Shown: positions 16,510 to 25,084, counted from the stretch's first letter. The stretch is DNA of 39,059 nucleotides from Bacillota bacterium (GCA_012510325.1 JAAZIG010000065.1:1-39059); one strand, 5' to 3'. Made by a program: numbers and translations. The notes: generated by a model not told the origin, from the sequence alone.

Positions 16510-18503
16510 GGAAGGGCCGGCGAACGTTTCAGCGGGGGAAACCAGGGCCACCAGAATGAGGGGGTGCAGAGAGAGCACTCCTCTGTGGGTTCAGTTCCGC
16601 TGAGAAAAAGCTCTTCCCGGGGCGGCTGCGGGCAAAAAGGGCTCTGGCGCAACCCCGATTCCGGGCAGAGGGAGCAGCTGACGAGCCCATCGGGGCGTTT
16701 GAAGTCGTCGGGGGCGCTCTCCTGAAGCGCTTTTTCCATAAACCAGGCCCACAGGGGGGCGGCGAGCCCGCCTCCCGATGAAGCGAGAGGTTTCCCGTAG
16801 TCGTCGCCGATATAGATGCCGGCAACTAGCTGCGGGGTGTACCCGATCATATGTGCATTCCTGTTGTCCTGGGAGGTTCCCGATTTGCCGGCGGCGGGCC
16901 GATTCAGGATCGAGCCGGCGGCGCCGGCGGTGCCTCCTTCGGCAAGAACGCCTTTGAGCATGTCGGTGATCAGGTAGGCGATAGCGGGACTCAGCACCTG
17001 CTCCTGCTGCGGTCTGTTTTCCAGCAGGATCCTTCCCTCGGAATCGACAACTTTGCGGATAAGGAAGGGCTTGATCCGGGAACCGCCATTGGCAAAGGGA
17101 GCGAAGGCTGCGGTCAGCTCGAGCAGGGTCACCTCGTTCGTGCCCAGAGGCAGCGACAGGTACGCTTCCAGAGGGCTGGTGATGCCCAGGCGCCGGGCCA
17201 TCTCCGCAGCTTTCTCCCGGCCGATATGGGCATGTACCTTGACCGCCACAATATTGCACGACTTTTCCACCGCTTCGCGAATGGTCAGCTCCCGGTTGTG
17301 AAAGCTGCCGCCGTAATCTGTCGGGGCATAGGGTTCGGGGAGCCCTTCGGTGAACAGGACCTGTTCACAGAGGATCCGGTCGTTAACGGTACAGCCATTT
17401 TCCAGGGCGGCAGCGTACAGAAAGGGTTTAAAGGAGGAGCCCGGGGAGCGCGGAACAGCCGCCCGGTTCAGGCTGCTCTCCTTGAAGTCGCGACCTCCGA
17501 CCAGAGCCTTGACCTGACCGGTGGCCGGATCTATCGCCACCAGCGCGCCCTGGGGCTGGCGAACTCCTCTTTCGTCTGTTGCCTCCCCGGCGATACCGCC
17601 GATGATCTCTTCAGCCAGCTGCTGCATTTCCCGATCGAGGGTGGTATATACTTGGAGGCCGCCGCGGTAGACGGGGCCCAGGTCTCCATCGAAGAGGAGG
17701 GCCAGCTCGGTATTGATCAGGTAGTCCAAAAAATAGGCGGCACTCTCCCCGGCGGACAGCTCATGGAAGAGCAGCGTCTCCTGTAAGGCCTGCTCCTGTT
17801 CCCGGGGGCTGATAAAACCGGCGGAGACCATCTGCGTTAAAACAGTGCGGCGGCGCTGTTCGGCGGCTTCGGGATTCAGCTGAGGGGAGTAATAGGAGGG
17901 GCCCTTGGGCAGGCCGGCCAGAAGGGCCGCTTCGCCCAGGCTGAGCTCGGCGGCACTTTTGCCAAAATAGTTCCGCGCCGCCGCTTCGGCTCCGTAAGCG
18001 AAATGGCCGTAGAATATTGTATTCAGGTACATCTCCAGGATCTCGTCTTTGTTGTACCTGCGCTCCAGGTGGATCGTGTAGAGCGCTTCCTTCAGTTTGC
18101 GCTGCAGCGTGCGTTCGTGGGAAAGGTACAGGTTTTTGGCCAGCTGCTGGGTGATGGTGCTGCCCCCCTGGGCGGTCCGGCCTCTTTTCAGATTGTTGAG
18201 CAGAGCCCGGAGCAGGCCGGCGGGGTCAAATCCCGAGTGCCGGTAAAAACGGCGGTCCTCCACGGCCAGGGTAGCCTCGATCAGATGGTCGGAGATCTGC
18301 TCCAGGGAGATATCGACCCGGTTTTCCTGGTAGCGCACGGCCAGGATCTGATCCCCGCCGTCATAGATGCGGGTGGTTAAAGGTGGTGAGGGTTTCGGAA
18401 GCCGGTCCATCTTTTCGACAGTGTAGACCAGATAACCGAAACTGGCGGATATGCTCAGCAACAAGGCGATAAGGATGATCAAAAGTCCGCGAAAAAGATT
18501 CAT
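16506..18503 (-). CDS. Bifunctional class A penicillin-binding protein (PBP1A family)
   Basis: This 665-residue enzyme polymerises and cross-links peptidoglycan. It has a transmembrane anchor (about 6-28), a glycosyltransferase domain (about 55-235; E82 in VEDRRFYRHSG, GGSTITQQLAKNL, RKLKEALYTIHLE) and a transpeptidase domain (about 315-600) with SSFK (S356-K359), SCN (S415-N417) and KSGT (K540-T543). The tail (about 610-660) has paired cysteines, CSLC...C and CSLC, as in many clostridial PBP1A proteins. ATG at 18503 is fixed by GGAGGGG upstream; reading further back would pass the membrane anchor. A sigma-E-like promoter lies 40-70 bases before it, so a sporulation role is possible. Confidence 0.93.
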   Translation of the reverse strand: MNLFRGLLIILIALLLSISASFGYLVYTVEKMDRLPKPSPPLTTRIYDGGDQILAVRYQENRVDISLEQISDHLIEATLAVEDRRFYRHSGFDPAGLLRALLNNLKRGRTAQGGSTITQQLAKNLYLSHERTLQRKLKEALYTIHLERRYNKDEILEMYLNTIFYGHFAYGAEAAARNYFGKSAAELSLGEAALLAGLPKGPSYYSPQLNPEAAEQRRRTVLTQMVSAGFISPREQEQALQETLLFHELSAGESAAYFLDYLINTELALLFDGDLGPVYRGGLQVYTTLDREMQQLAEEIIGGIAGEATDERGVRQPQGALVAIDPATGQVKALVGGRDFKESSLNRAAVPRSPGSSFKPFLYAAALENGCTVNDRILCEQVLFTEGLPEPYAPTDYGGSFHNRELTIREAVEKSCNIVAVKVHAHIGREKAAEMARRLGITSPLEAYLSLPLGTNEVTLLELTAAFAPFANGGSRIKPFLIRKVVDSEGRILLENRPQQEQVLSPAIAYLITDMLKGVLAEGGTAGAAGSILNRPAAGKSGTSQDNRNAHMIGYTPQLVAGIYIGDDYGKPLASSGGGLAAPLWAWFMEKALQESAPDDFKRPDGLVSCSLCPESGLRQSPFCPQPPREELFLSGTEPTEECSLCTPSFWWPWFPPLKRSPALP

Positions 18504-18957
18504 CGCTGCTCCCCTCCATCTCTGTATAAGGTTTACTGAACAGATAGTATGGTCCAAAGTGCCGATATTCATTAGAACAGGATAGATTTTCAATAGCCAG
18601 GCAGGAAATAAAAAGTTGGTCGCGAATATAGTGATCGTAAAGAGGCGTTGGCCGCGGCGGCAGGCCCCGGCCATCGATGCTGCGCCCGGAATAAATTATC
18701 CTCAAAAAGATCATAATTTTTCATAAGAAAGGTATTGGCCCCCCCGGTAAAACTGCACGCAATTCCTGTGGTTAAGTATGGATCGCCGCTCGCTTATTCC
18801 GGTTGCCTCCGGAACAGCCCCCGGTGCTCCGATCGCCCCTGCAGCTGCACCGGTTTGCACTGATAATTGCCCAATAAGTGATTCCCCGGAGCCGCTCAGG
18901 CAGCGGAACCATCCGGGGTAGCGACAATAGATCAAGAATAAAGGTGGTGTCAGCAAA
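18504..18957. other. 454-base gap between the divergent PBP gene and rho
   Basis: No gene with coding character is visible on either strand. The part near the PBP (18504-18780) is AT-rich and holds its upstream region. The part near rho is GC-rich and contains a hairpin at 18884-18918, CCCCGGA/TCCGGGG with an inner CCGCT/AGCGG stem and no T-run, probably in the rho leader. Leaders of rho are often self-regulated in bacteria, but nothing here proves that. I saw no convincing sigma-A promoter, tRNA or known riboswitch. Confidence 0.5.
18544..18571 (-). promoter_or_regulatory. Candidate sigma-E promoter for the PBP gene
   Basis: On the - strand, TGAATAT (rc of 18565-18571) is followed after 13 bases by CATACTAT (rc of 18544-18551). 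The sigma-E consensus is about KMATATT, 13-15 bases, CATACAAT, so the -10 matches 7 of 8. Transcription would start near 18537, leaving a leader of about 34 bases with the GGAGGGG ribosome-binding site. Confidence 0.4.
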
Positions 18958-20241
18958 TTGGATCCCAGTCAGTTAAAATCAATAACCCTAAACGAGCTCC
19001 GCCGCTTGGCCAGAGAGAAGGCCATCCGGGGTCATTCGACCATGCGCAAGCAGGAGCTGATCGACGCTTTGACCAGGGCGCTTGCATCTGAAGACTCTGT
19101 CGTTGAGGAGAGCGGGCCCGGGGAGCCGGAAAAAGAGTACGACAGCGCTTCCGGTCTCCTGGAGATCATGAACGACGGCTTCGGTTTCCTGCGCCGTTAT
19201 AAATATTGTTATTCCGACGACGATATTTATATCTCCGCATCGCAGATCCGCCGGTTCAATTTACGAACCGGGGATTTGGTCTACGGAAAAATCAGGCCGC
19301 CGAAAGATAATGAGAGATATTTTGCGCTGCTGCAGGTTGAATCGATCAACGACGTCAAGCCGGAATCATTCTCCCGGCGGCCGGCATTTACCTCGCTCAT
19401 TCCGATACATCCCCGTGAGGCCATGCGCATGGAAACAGAGCCCCATGTTCTTGCGACGAGGATTATCGATCTGCTCATTCCCATCGGTAAAGGGCAGCGG
19501 GGTTTAATCGTTTCCCCTCCCAAAGCGGGCAAGACCATCCTGTTGAAGCAGCTGGCCAACAGCATCTCCACCAATCATCCCGAGGTGGAGATGATTATCC
19601 TGCTCGTTGACGAGCGTCCGGAAGAGGTCACCGATATGGAGCGCAGCGTCAAGGCCGATGTGGCCAGCTCCACTTTCGATCAGCGGCCGGAAAATCATAT
19701 TCGCATCTCCGAGCTGGTTCTGGAAAGGGCGCAGCGCCTCGTCGAGCAGGGCCGTGATGTGGCCATCCTGCTGGACAGTATCACCCGCCTGGCCCGGGCC
19801 TACAATCTGGTGATCCCCCCAAGCGGACGCACCCTTTCAGGGGGGATTGACCCGGCGGCGTTTTATAAGCCGAAGCGCTTTTTCGGAGCGGCGCGAAATA
19901 TTGACGGCGGCGGCAGCCTGACCATCATCGCCACCGCTCTCATCGACACGGGCAGCCGGATGGACGATGTGATCTACGAGGAGTTCAAGGGGACCGGCAA
20001 TATGGAGCTGCATCTTGATCGCAAGATCTCCGAGCGCAGAATATTCCCGGCCATCGATATCTCCCGCTCCGGCACGCGCCGCGAGGAGCTGCTGCTCGAT
20101 GAGCGAAAGATTGAGCTCATGTGGGCGCTGCGGCGGGCGATGGGGAACACGCAAAACGTGGAATTTCTGGAGATGCTTTTCGACAGGCTAAAGAAGACCA
20201 AGGATAACGAGGACTTCCTGAATAACATGTACACTTTCTAG
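18958..20241 (+). CDS. rho: Transcription termination factor Rho
   Basis: This 427-residue RNA-dependent ATPase is full length. The N-terminal Rho_N region (about 5-45, LKSITLNELRRLAREKAI) leads into the RNA-binding cold-shock-like domain (about 60-125, ASGLLEIMNDGFGFLR). The RecA-like motor has Walker A SPPKAGKTILLK near 187, DERPEEVTDM and ILLDSITRLARAYN. It forms the hexamer that frees RNA polymerase from untranslated transcripts. The start is TTG with AAGGTGGTG eight bases upstream; the hairpin at 18884-18918 lies ahead of this site. Rho, rpmE and prfA close together is a usual Bacillota order. Confidence 0.97.
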   Translation: MDPSQLKSITLNELRRLAREKAIRGHSTMRKQELIDALTRALASEDSVVEESGPGEPEKEYDSASGLLEIMNDGFGFLRRYKYCYSDDDIYISASQIRRFNLRTGDLVYGKIRPPKDNERYFALLQVESINDVKPESFSRRPAFTSLIPIHPREAMRMETEPHVLATRIIDLLIPIGKGQRGLIVSPPKAGKTILLKQLANSISTNHPEVEMIILLVDERPEEVTDMERSVKADVASSTFDQRPENHIRISELVLERAQRLVEQGRDVAILLDSITRLARAYNLVIPPSGRTLSGGIDPAAFYKPKRFFGAARNIDGGGSLTIIATALIDTGSRMDDVIYEEFKGTGNMELHLDRKISERRIFPAIDISRSGTRREELLLDERKIELMWALRRAMGNTQNVEFLEMLFDRLKKTKDNEDFLNNMYTF

Positions 20242-20272
20242 GCCCAGTCCGGCAACCGGAGAAAATAAACTG

Positions 20273-20298
20273 CGGGGCGATCCCCTTCGCCCCGGTTT
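20273..20298 (+). terminator. Possible terminator after rho
   Basis: CGGGGCG (20273-20279) pairs with CGCCCCG (20288-20294) around an 8-base loop and is followed only by GTTT. The stem is strong but the T-run is short, so efficiency is doubtful. Confidence 0.45.
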
Positions 20299-20352
20299 CC
20301 CGACTGGATTCAGCCCGGCAGGGCCGCTGATTGACCCCCTCCAGGTGGCGCG

Positions 20353-20383
20353 TGAATAAATTTGTCTCCTGAACAGCACAATA
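20353..20383 (+). promoter_or_regulatory. Candidate sigma-G-like promoter before the LysM/M23 gene
   Basis: TGAATA (20353-20358) and CACAATA (20377-20383) are 18 bases apart. Forespore sigma-G promoters look like GYATA, 17-18 bases, CATANTA, so each element misses one base. The gene downstream encodes an exported wall endopeptidase. Only an eye match. Confidence 0.3.
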
Positions 20384-20416
20384 TGGTTCAATCTGCTGTC
20401 AGAGGAGGCTATCAGG

Positions 20417-21286
20417 ATGTCAACTTTCGCGCAAGCGGTTGTGGCAGTGCTCATTGCCGGGCTTGCCTGGTGCGGCCCCGCCGGGAAAGTTAAGGCCGGG
20501 GCTCAGGATGCTCAGGAAGAGGCGGGCGAAGTCCCCTTATATTATCTGCAGCTGCGGGATTTTACCGCTCTCCTTGAAGAGAGGGCTCTCCGGCCGAAAA
20601 TATTGGAATATACGGTTCAGCCGGGAGACTGCCTCTACACGATTGCCCAACAATTCGGAACCGATGTGGAGACGCTGGTCCACCTGAATGAAATCTCCCG
20701 GCGCAACCTGATTTACCCCGGTGACCGCCTGGAGATTCTGACTGTGGTCGGCTGTGTTCATGATGTGGAAGAGGGTGACACGGTGCCGGCCATCGCCCGG
20801 ACCTACGGGGTGCATGAGGGAGCGATCCTGCAGGCCAATGAGATCGGCATCCCTGCAGCTCTGCACCGCGGAGAGCGGATCATCGTCCCCGGCGGTGTTG
20901 TCTCCCGCGCTCCGGGACAGCCGGTTTTTCGCTGGCCCCTGCAGGGCGTTTTGACCTCGGGGTTTGGCTGGCGCAAGGGAAAATTTCATTACGGAATCGA
21001 TATCGCCGCCGCCTATGGCACCGCGTTCTACGCCGCCGCAGGCGGCCGCGTTACCTGCGCCGGATACCGGGGCGGCTACGGCATCATGATCGAGGTGGAG
21101 CACGGCGCCGGTTTCCGGACCCGTTACGGCCATGCCTCCAAGAGCGCGGTCTCAGCGGGGCAGCAGGTCAGGCCCGGCCAGGTCCTGGGCTATGTCGGCC
21201 TCACCGGCAACACCACTGGGCCGCACCTGCATTTTGAAATCCACGAGGGCGAGCAGCGGGTTGATCCGCTCACCCTGCTGGACTGA
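20417..21286 (+). CDS. Secreted LysM/M23 murein endopeptidase
   Basis: The 289-residue protein has a signal-peptide-like N-terminus (about 6-28), two LysM wall-binding modules (about 63-110, YTVQPGDCLYTIAQQFGT, and 112-158, HDVEEGDTVPAIARTYGV) and a C-terminal M23 domain (about 165-289). The zinc motifs are intact: FHYGIDIA and GPHLHFEIH, with RYGHAS between them. It should cleave peptidoglycan peptides outside the membrane. ATG follows AGAGGAGG. It sits alone between rho and rpmE, behind a possible sporulation promoter, so a role in spore or forespore wall remodelling is possible but not shown. Confidence 0.88.
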   Translation: MSTFAQAVVAVLIAGLAWCGPAGKVKAGAQDAQEEAGEVPLYYLQLRDFTALLEERALRPKILEYTVQPGDCLYTIAQQFGTDVETLVHLNEISRRNLIYPGDRLEILTVVGCVHDVEEGDTVPAIARTYGVHEGAILQANEIGIPAALHRGERIIVPGGVVSRAPGQPVFRWPLQGVLTSGFGWRKGKFHYGIDIAAAYGTAFYAAAGGRVTCAGYRGGYGIMIEVEHGAGFRTRYGHASKSAVSAGQQVRPGQVLGYVGLTGNTTGPHLHFEIHEGEQRVDPLTLLD

Positions 21287-21402
21287 ACCCGGCCGCTTCC
21301 TTCCCCCGGCGGACACGCCCGCTCTTCCCCCTGAGGCTCTTCGCACCGGTCAGGCCGTGCCTTGTTCGTGCCTTGTTCTTCAGCGGAAATAATCCGGTTT
21401 TG

Positions 21403-21431
21403 TTGCGCGATAAATGAGGTTGTGCTATTAT
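21403..21431 (+). promoter_or_regulatory. Sigma-A promoter for rpmE
   Basis: TTGCGC (21403-21408), a 17-base spacer and TATTAT (21426-21431) with TGC just before it form an extended -10 promoter. Transcription would begin near 21438, about 30 bases before the rpmE GTG. Confidence 0.65.
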
Positions 21432-21468
21432 CTAGTTCTGGAAATGAAGTTTGGGAGGTGTCTTACTG

Positions 21469-21669
21469 GTGAAAGAGAATATTCATCCCCGCTACTTTCG
21501 CACGAAGCTGACCTGTGCCTGCGGGGAGTCCTTTGAAATCGGCTCCACCAGGGAGAACTTGAAAGTGGAGATCTGCTCCAAATGTCATCCTTTCTTTACG
21601 GGAAAACAAAAATTTGTTGATACCGGCGGCCGGGTAGAAAGGTTCAAGCGGAAGTACGGTCTTGAGTAA
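21469..21669 (+). CDS. rpmE: 50S ribosomal protein L31 (zinc-binding type)
   Basis: The 66-residue protein begins MKENIHPRYF, the classic L31 start, and keeps the cysteine pairs CAC and CSKC that bind zinc, so it is the C+ form and not the zinc-free paralogue made under zinc limitation. GTG 21469 is set by GGGAGGTG eight bases upstream; an in-frame TTG at 21451 lies within that ribosome-binding site and is rejected. It has its own extended -10 promoter. The yqhQ gene follows after 39 bases, and prfA and prmC are probably co-transcribed. Confidence 0.96.
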   Translation: MKENIHPRYFRTKLTCACGESFEIGSTRENLKVEICSKCHPFFTGKQKFVDTGGRVERFKRKYGLE

Positions 21670-21708
21670 AACGGGGCTCTCCATCCGGGTCTTGGGAGGA
21701 ATGCCGGG

Positions 21709-22629
21709 ATGAATCAGCCGCAGCTGGTCGGTGGTCAGGCCGTTCTGGAAGGGGTGATGATGCGCTGCCAGGACCGCATCGCCATCGCCTGTCGGCGCAG
21801 CGACAACAGTATCAGCCTCATCTCGGAGCAGGTTACTCCTCTGGCCCGTCGTTACCCCGTCCTCGGTTGGCCGGTGCTTCGGGGTGCGGTCGTTTTTTTT
21901 GAATCTTTGATCATCGGTGTGCGCGCCCTGAATCTTTCAGCAGCGGAAGCGCTTCACGAAGAAGGGGAAGAGATCGAGAGCTGGCAGTCCTTTCTCGTTG
22001 TGCTCCTCGGACTGGGGCTGGGGGTTGCTCTTTTCTTTATTCTTCCCACGTACCTGGCCAGGCTCGCTCCGCAGGGACTTCATCCCGTGGTGCTCAATCT
22101 GGTGGAGGGGCTCTTCCGGCTGGCCATATTTTTGCTCTATCTGTTTTTGGTGACGCGCTGGAGCGAGATGAAGCGTGTCTTTGCCTATCACGGCGCCGAG
22201 CATAAAGCGATCTTCTGTTTTGAAGCGGGCGAGCCTCTCCGGGTGGAGAAGGCGCAGCAGTACAGCACCCTGCACCCCCGCTGCGGAACCAGCTTTCTGC
22301 TCCTGGTCATGGTTTTAAGCATTTTGCTTTTCTCCTTTTTTGGCTGGCCTTCCCTGCTGCAGCGTATCGCCACCCGGCTGCTGCTGCTGCCGCTCGTCGC
22401 CGGGCTCTCCTACGAGGTGATCCGGCTGACTGCGCGGAGCCGCTCGCCGCTGCTCAACCTGCTGGTGCGGCCGGGGTTGTGGTTGCAGCGGATGACCACG
22501 GCTGAGCCGGACAACGGCCAGGTGGAGGTGGCTCTCTGCGCCTTGAAAGCGGTGCTCTCTCCGGAGATGCCGGAAGCGGCACCGGAAAATATTACGGTTG
22601 ATTGCCCCGGGGTGAACAGCAATGTTTAA
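21709..22629 (+). CDS. yqhQ: DUF1385 membrane protein (YqhQ family)
   Basis: This 306-residue protein opens with VGGQAVLEGVMMR, a stretch typical of the DUF1385/YqhQ family, and carries AYHGAEHKAIFCFE and LHPRCGTSFLL, the family's conserved His/Cys region. Four hydrophobic stretches (about 98-118, 135-157, 203-223 and 225-245) place it in the membrane. Its biochemical function is unknown. It is often found between rpmE and prfA in Clostridia, as here. Its last 8 bases overlap the start of prfA, so translation is likely coupled. Confidence 0.87.
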   Translation: MNQPQLVGGQAVLEGVMMRCQDRIAIACRRSDNSISLISEQVTPLARRYPVLGWPVLRGAVVFFESLIIGVRALNLSAAEALHEEGEEIESWQSFLVVLLGLGLGVALFFILPTYLARLAPQGLHPVVLNLVEGLFRLAIFLLYLFLVTRWSEMKRVFAYHGAEHKAIFCFEAGEPLRVEKAQQYSTLHPRCGTSFLLLVMVLSILLFSFFGWPSLLQRIATRLLLLPLVAGLSYEVIRLTARSRSPLLNLLVRPGLWLQRMTTAEPDNGQVEVALCALKAVLSPEMPEAAPENITVDCPGVNSNV

Positions 22630-23692
22630 ACAGATGGCTCTTGCGGAAGAGCGCTATAATGAATTGACGGCGTTGCTCAGCGATCCGGAGATACTGGGCC
22701 GGCAGGAAGAGTGGCAGCGCTATTCCCGGGAGCTGGCTGCGCTGACGCTGCCGGTCGAGCTGTACCGCCGTTATCGCGAGCTCGAAAAGGAGCTGGCCGA
22801 TGCCCGCGAGCTGCTGGCGGAAGAGGATGACAGAGAGCTTTCTGAATTTTTGGAGGAGGAGAGTGCCCGGCTGACGGAAGAGATCGGGAAGCTCTCCCGA
22901 AAGCTGAAAGAACATCTGCTGCCGCAGGATCCCCGGGATGGGAAAAACGTTTTTCTCGAGATCCGGGCCGGTACCGGAGGCGAAGAGGCCGCTCTTTTTG
23001 CCGCCGCACTCTTGAGGATGTACAGCCGCTACGCCGAGCAGAGAGGCTGGAAGGTGGAGCTGATCGATGTTCATGCCACCGATATCGGCGGTTTCAAGGA
23101 GGTTGTCGCCGGAATTGTGGGCAAAGGTGTCTTCAGCCGTCTGAAATACGAAAGCGGGGTGCACCGGGTTCAGCGGATCCCGGCGACAGAATCGGCCGGG
23201 CGCATCCACACTTCCGCCGCCACCGTGGCCGTGCTGCCCGAAGTGGAAGAAGTTGAGGTGGAGATCAATCCGCAGGAGCTGCGGATTGATACCTTCTGCT
23301 CCACCGGTCCGGGAGGGCAGAGTGTGAATACGACCCAGTCCGCCGTCCGGGTGACCCATCTGCCGAGCGGTTTGGTGGTTACCTGCCAGGATGAAAAATC
23401 CCAGCTGCGCAACAGGGAGAAAGCGCTCCGGGTGATGCGCAGCAGGCTGGCGGATCAGCATGCCGCCGAGCAGGCGGCGGAGATGGCCGAGGCCCGGCGC
23501 TCCCAGATCGGCAGCGGCGATCGCAGCGAGCGCATCCGCACTTACAATTTCCCCCAAAACCGCGTTACCGATCACCGCATCGGGCTGACCTTGCACCAGC
23601 TTGAGCAGACCCTTGACGGCGAGCTCGATCCCATCATCGACGAGCTCACCGCCTCGGCGAAAGCGGAGCAGCTGGAAAGCGCCGGCGAGTGA
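22622..23692 (+). CDS. prfA: Peptide chain release factor 1
   Basis: The 356-residue protein reads UAA and UAG and triggers release of the finished peptide. The anticodon-like PAT tripeptide lies in RIPATESAGRIHTS, distinguishing it from RF2 (SPF), and the GGQ motif that acts in the peptidyl-transferase centre is at 231-233 (TGPGGQSVN). Length and domain order are normal. ATG 22622 lies within the end of yqhQ with GGGGTGA upstream. Its stop overlaps the GTG of prmC, whose product methylates the glutamine of GGQ, so the modifying enzyme and its substrate are encoded together. Confidence 0.97.
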   Translation: MFKQMALAEERYNELTALLSDPEILGRQEEWQRYSRELAALTLPVELYRRYRELEKELADARELLAEEDDRELSEFLEEESARLTEEIGKLSRKLKEHLLPQDPRDGKNVFLEIRAGTGGEEAALFAAALLRMYSRYAEQRGWKVELIDVHATDIGGFKEVVAGIVGKGVFSRLKYESGVHRVQRIPATESAGRIHTSAATVAVLPEVEEVEVEINPQELRIDTFCSTGPGGQSVNTTQSAVRVTHLPSGLVVTCQDEKSQLRNREKALRVMRSRLADQHAAEQAAEMAEARRSQIGSGDRSERIRTYNFPQNRVTDHRIGLTLHQLEQTLDGELDPIIDELTASAKAEQLESAGE

Positions 23693-24573
23693 GCACAATG
23701 GCCCGCCCAGAGAGCACCATAGAGGAGGCTTTGCGAAAAGCCTCTTTTCGGTTGCGGGAAGCCGGTATTGAACGGGCCCGCGATGAGGCGGAATATCTGC
23801 TCCTTTCCCTGTGGGAAGGGGATCGGCTGAAACTTTTTTTGCAGCGCTCTGCGCTTCTGGAGAGCGCTCTGGCCGGTGCATTCCGGACTGCCGTTGAAAG
23901 GCGCGCCCGCGGAGAGCCGCTGGCCTACATCACCGGGGAAAAAGAGTTCTACGGGCTAAACTTCACCGTAAATCGAAAGGTGCTGATCCCCCGCCCGGAA
24001 AGCGAGCTTCTCGTCGACGCTGTTCTCGAGTGGGCCCGCCCGAAAAAAGAGGCGATCCGGGGGGTTGATCTGGGCTGCGGCAGCGGTAATCTCGTGGTTA
24101 CGCTGGCCCACCATCTTCCGGAAGCCCGTTTTTATGCGGTCGATCTTTCCCCGGAGGCGTTAACTCTGGCCGAGGCCAATGCCCGGCGGCACGGTGTGGA
24201 AAAAAGGGTTCATTTCATCCGGGGTGATTTTCTGGAGGCCTTCACGGCTCTGGAGCAGCCGCCCCGGTTCAACTTGATCGTCTCCAATCCGCCGTATCTG
24301 CGGACAGAAGAGCTGGAGCAGCTCCCCCGAACAATCCGCGAATACGAGCCCTCTCTTGCCCTTGACGGCGGCCCCGACGGTCTGGAGGCCTATCGGAATA
24401 TCCTTGCGGCGCTGCCCCGCTTTCTCAGAGCACCGGGAATGCTGGCCCTGGAGATCGGTGCAACCCAGAAAGGCGCACTCCTCTCTCTCTGCCGGGGGCT
24501 CTCTCTTTTCCGCCGGCTTACTCTGCAAAACGATTATCAGGATCTCCCCCGCATTTTAACGGGGCTATTTTAG
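23689..24573 (+). CDS. prmC: Release factor glutamine methyltransferase PrmC
   Basis: This 294-residue SAM-dependent enzyme methylates the glutamine of the GGQ motif in release factors. The N-terminal helical domain (about 1-90) binds the factor. The methyltransferase domain has VDLGCGSGNLVVTLA (SAM site, about 124-138) and the signature NPPY in IVSNPPYLRTEE, which contacts the target glutamine. GTG 23689 forms a 4-base GTGA overlap with prfA; ATG 23698 three codons later is the alternative. Its 3' end overlaps the convergent nikR by 9 bases, leaving no room for a terminator between them. Confidence 0.95.
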   Translation: MSTMARPESTIEEALRKASFRLREAGIERARDEAEYLLLSLWEGDRLKLFLQRSALLESALAGAFRTAVERRARGEPLAYITGEKEFYGLNFTVNRKVLIPRPESELLVDAVLEWARPKKEAIRGVDLGCGSGNLVVTLAHHLPEARFYAVDLSPEALTLAEANARRHGVEKRVHFIRGDFLEAFTALEQPPRFNLIVSNPPYLRTEELEQLPRTIREYEPSLALDGGPDGLEAYRNILAALPRFLRAPGMLALEIGATQKGALLSLCRGLSLFRRLTLQNDYQDLPRILTGLF

Positions 24574-24984
24574 CTTTTCCCCCGTCGAGGTGGCGGTGAG
24601 GCGGCCGTGGATGACCCCTTTGATCGCCAGAAGGCGGTTGGCGACATCCTTCGCTTCACCGGCAGGCCCTTTTATGAGCAGGACCTCGAGGCAGCGGTCG
24701 TGGGCCAGGTGCACATGCATCGTCGAGACGATGAGCTCCACATAATCGTGCTGCAGCTCCAGGAGGAGATCGTTTAACCCCCGGACATGGTGATCGTAGA
24801 CCAGGGTAATTGTCCCGGCAACCTCCTCATCATCGTTGGACCACTCCATCTCGACCAGCTGATTGCGGATCAGGTCCCGGATTGCCTCTGAACGGTTGGC
24901 ATATCCTTTCAGCACAATTTTTCGATCAAAGGACTCGAGCAGCTCCCGGTCTATGGAAACCCCAAAGCGAACTATTTGCCCCAT
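24565..24984 (-). CDS. nikR: Nickel-responsive regulator NikR
   Basis: The 139-residue protein has an N-terminal ribbon-helix-helix DNA-binding domain (about 1-48, RFGVSIDRELLESFDR and NRSEAIRDLIR) and a C-terminal ACT-like nickel-binding domain. The high-affinity nickel ligands of E. coli NikR (H76, H87, H89, C95) correspond to H79, H90, H92 and C98 here, in LQHDY and STMHVHLAHDRCLEV. It is therefore expected to sense Ni(II) and repress nickel uptake. AAGGGGGAT precedes the ATG. No nickel transporter, urease or hydrogenase gene lies in the window, so its targets must be elsewhere. Confidence 0.93.
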   Translation of the reverse strand: MGQIVRFGVSIDRELLESFDRKIVLKGYANRSEAIRDLIRNQLVEMEWSNDDEEVAGTITLVYDHHVRGLNDLLLELQHDYVELIVSTMHVHLAHDRCLEVLLIKGPAGEAKDVANRLLAIKGVIHGRLTATSTGEKLK

Positions 24985-25067
24985 ATGGATCCCCCTTCAC
25001 AGGTATCTTGGTGATGCCGCAAAAGAAAAGAGAGCAGGTTCTGTTCCCCCCCCGCTGAGAAGACAAC

Positions 25068-25084
25068 TTAATTATAACAATTAA
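25068..25084 (-). promoter_or_regulatory. AT-rich inverted repeat over the probable nikR -10 region
   Basis: TTAATT (25068-25073) and AATTAA (25079-25084) are inverted arms around ATAAC. The - strand contains TATAAT (rc of 25071-25076) inside the repeat, a possible -10 for nikR with no good -35. It is not the E. coli NikR operator (GTATGA-N16-TCATAC). It could be a site for autoregulation. Confidence 0.35.

Noticed and set aside
16851..17786. + strand frame of 311 codons within the PBP gene
   Set aside because: The - strand PBP has all catalytic motifs; this frame shows none.
18504..18957. Small gene or RNA in the PBP-rho gap
   Set aside because: No frame has both a ribosome-binding site and protein-like composition, and no tRNA or known RNA fold is recognisable.
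22592..23881. Antisense frame of 429 codons opposite prfA and prmC
   Set aside because: It has no family motif, spans two confirmed genes and has biased composition typical of a shadow frame.
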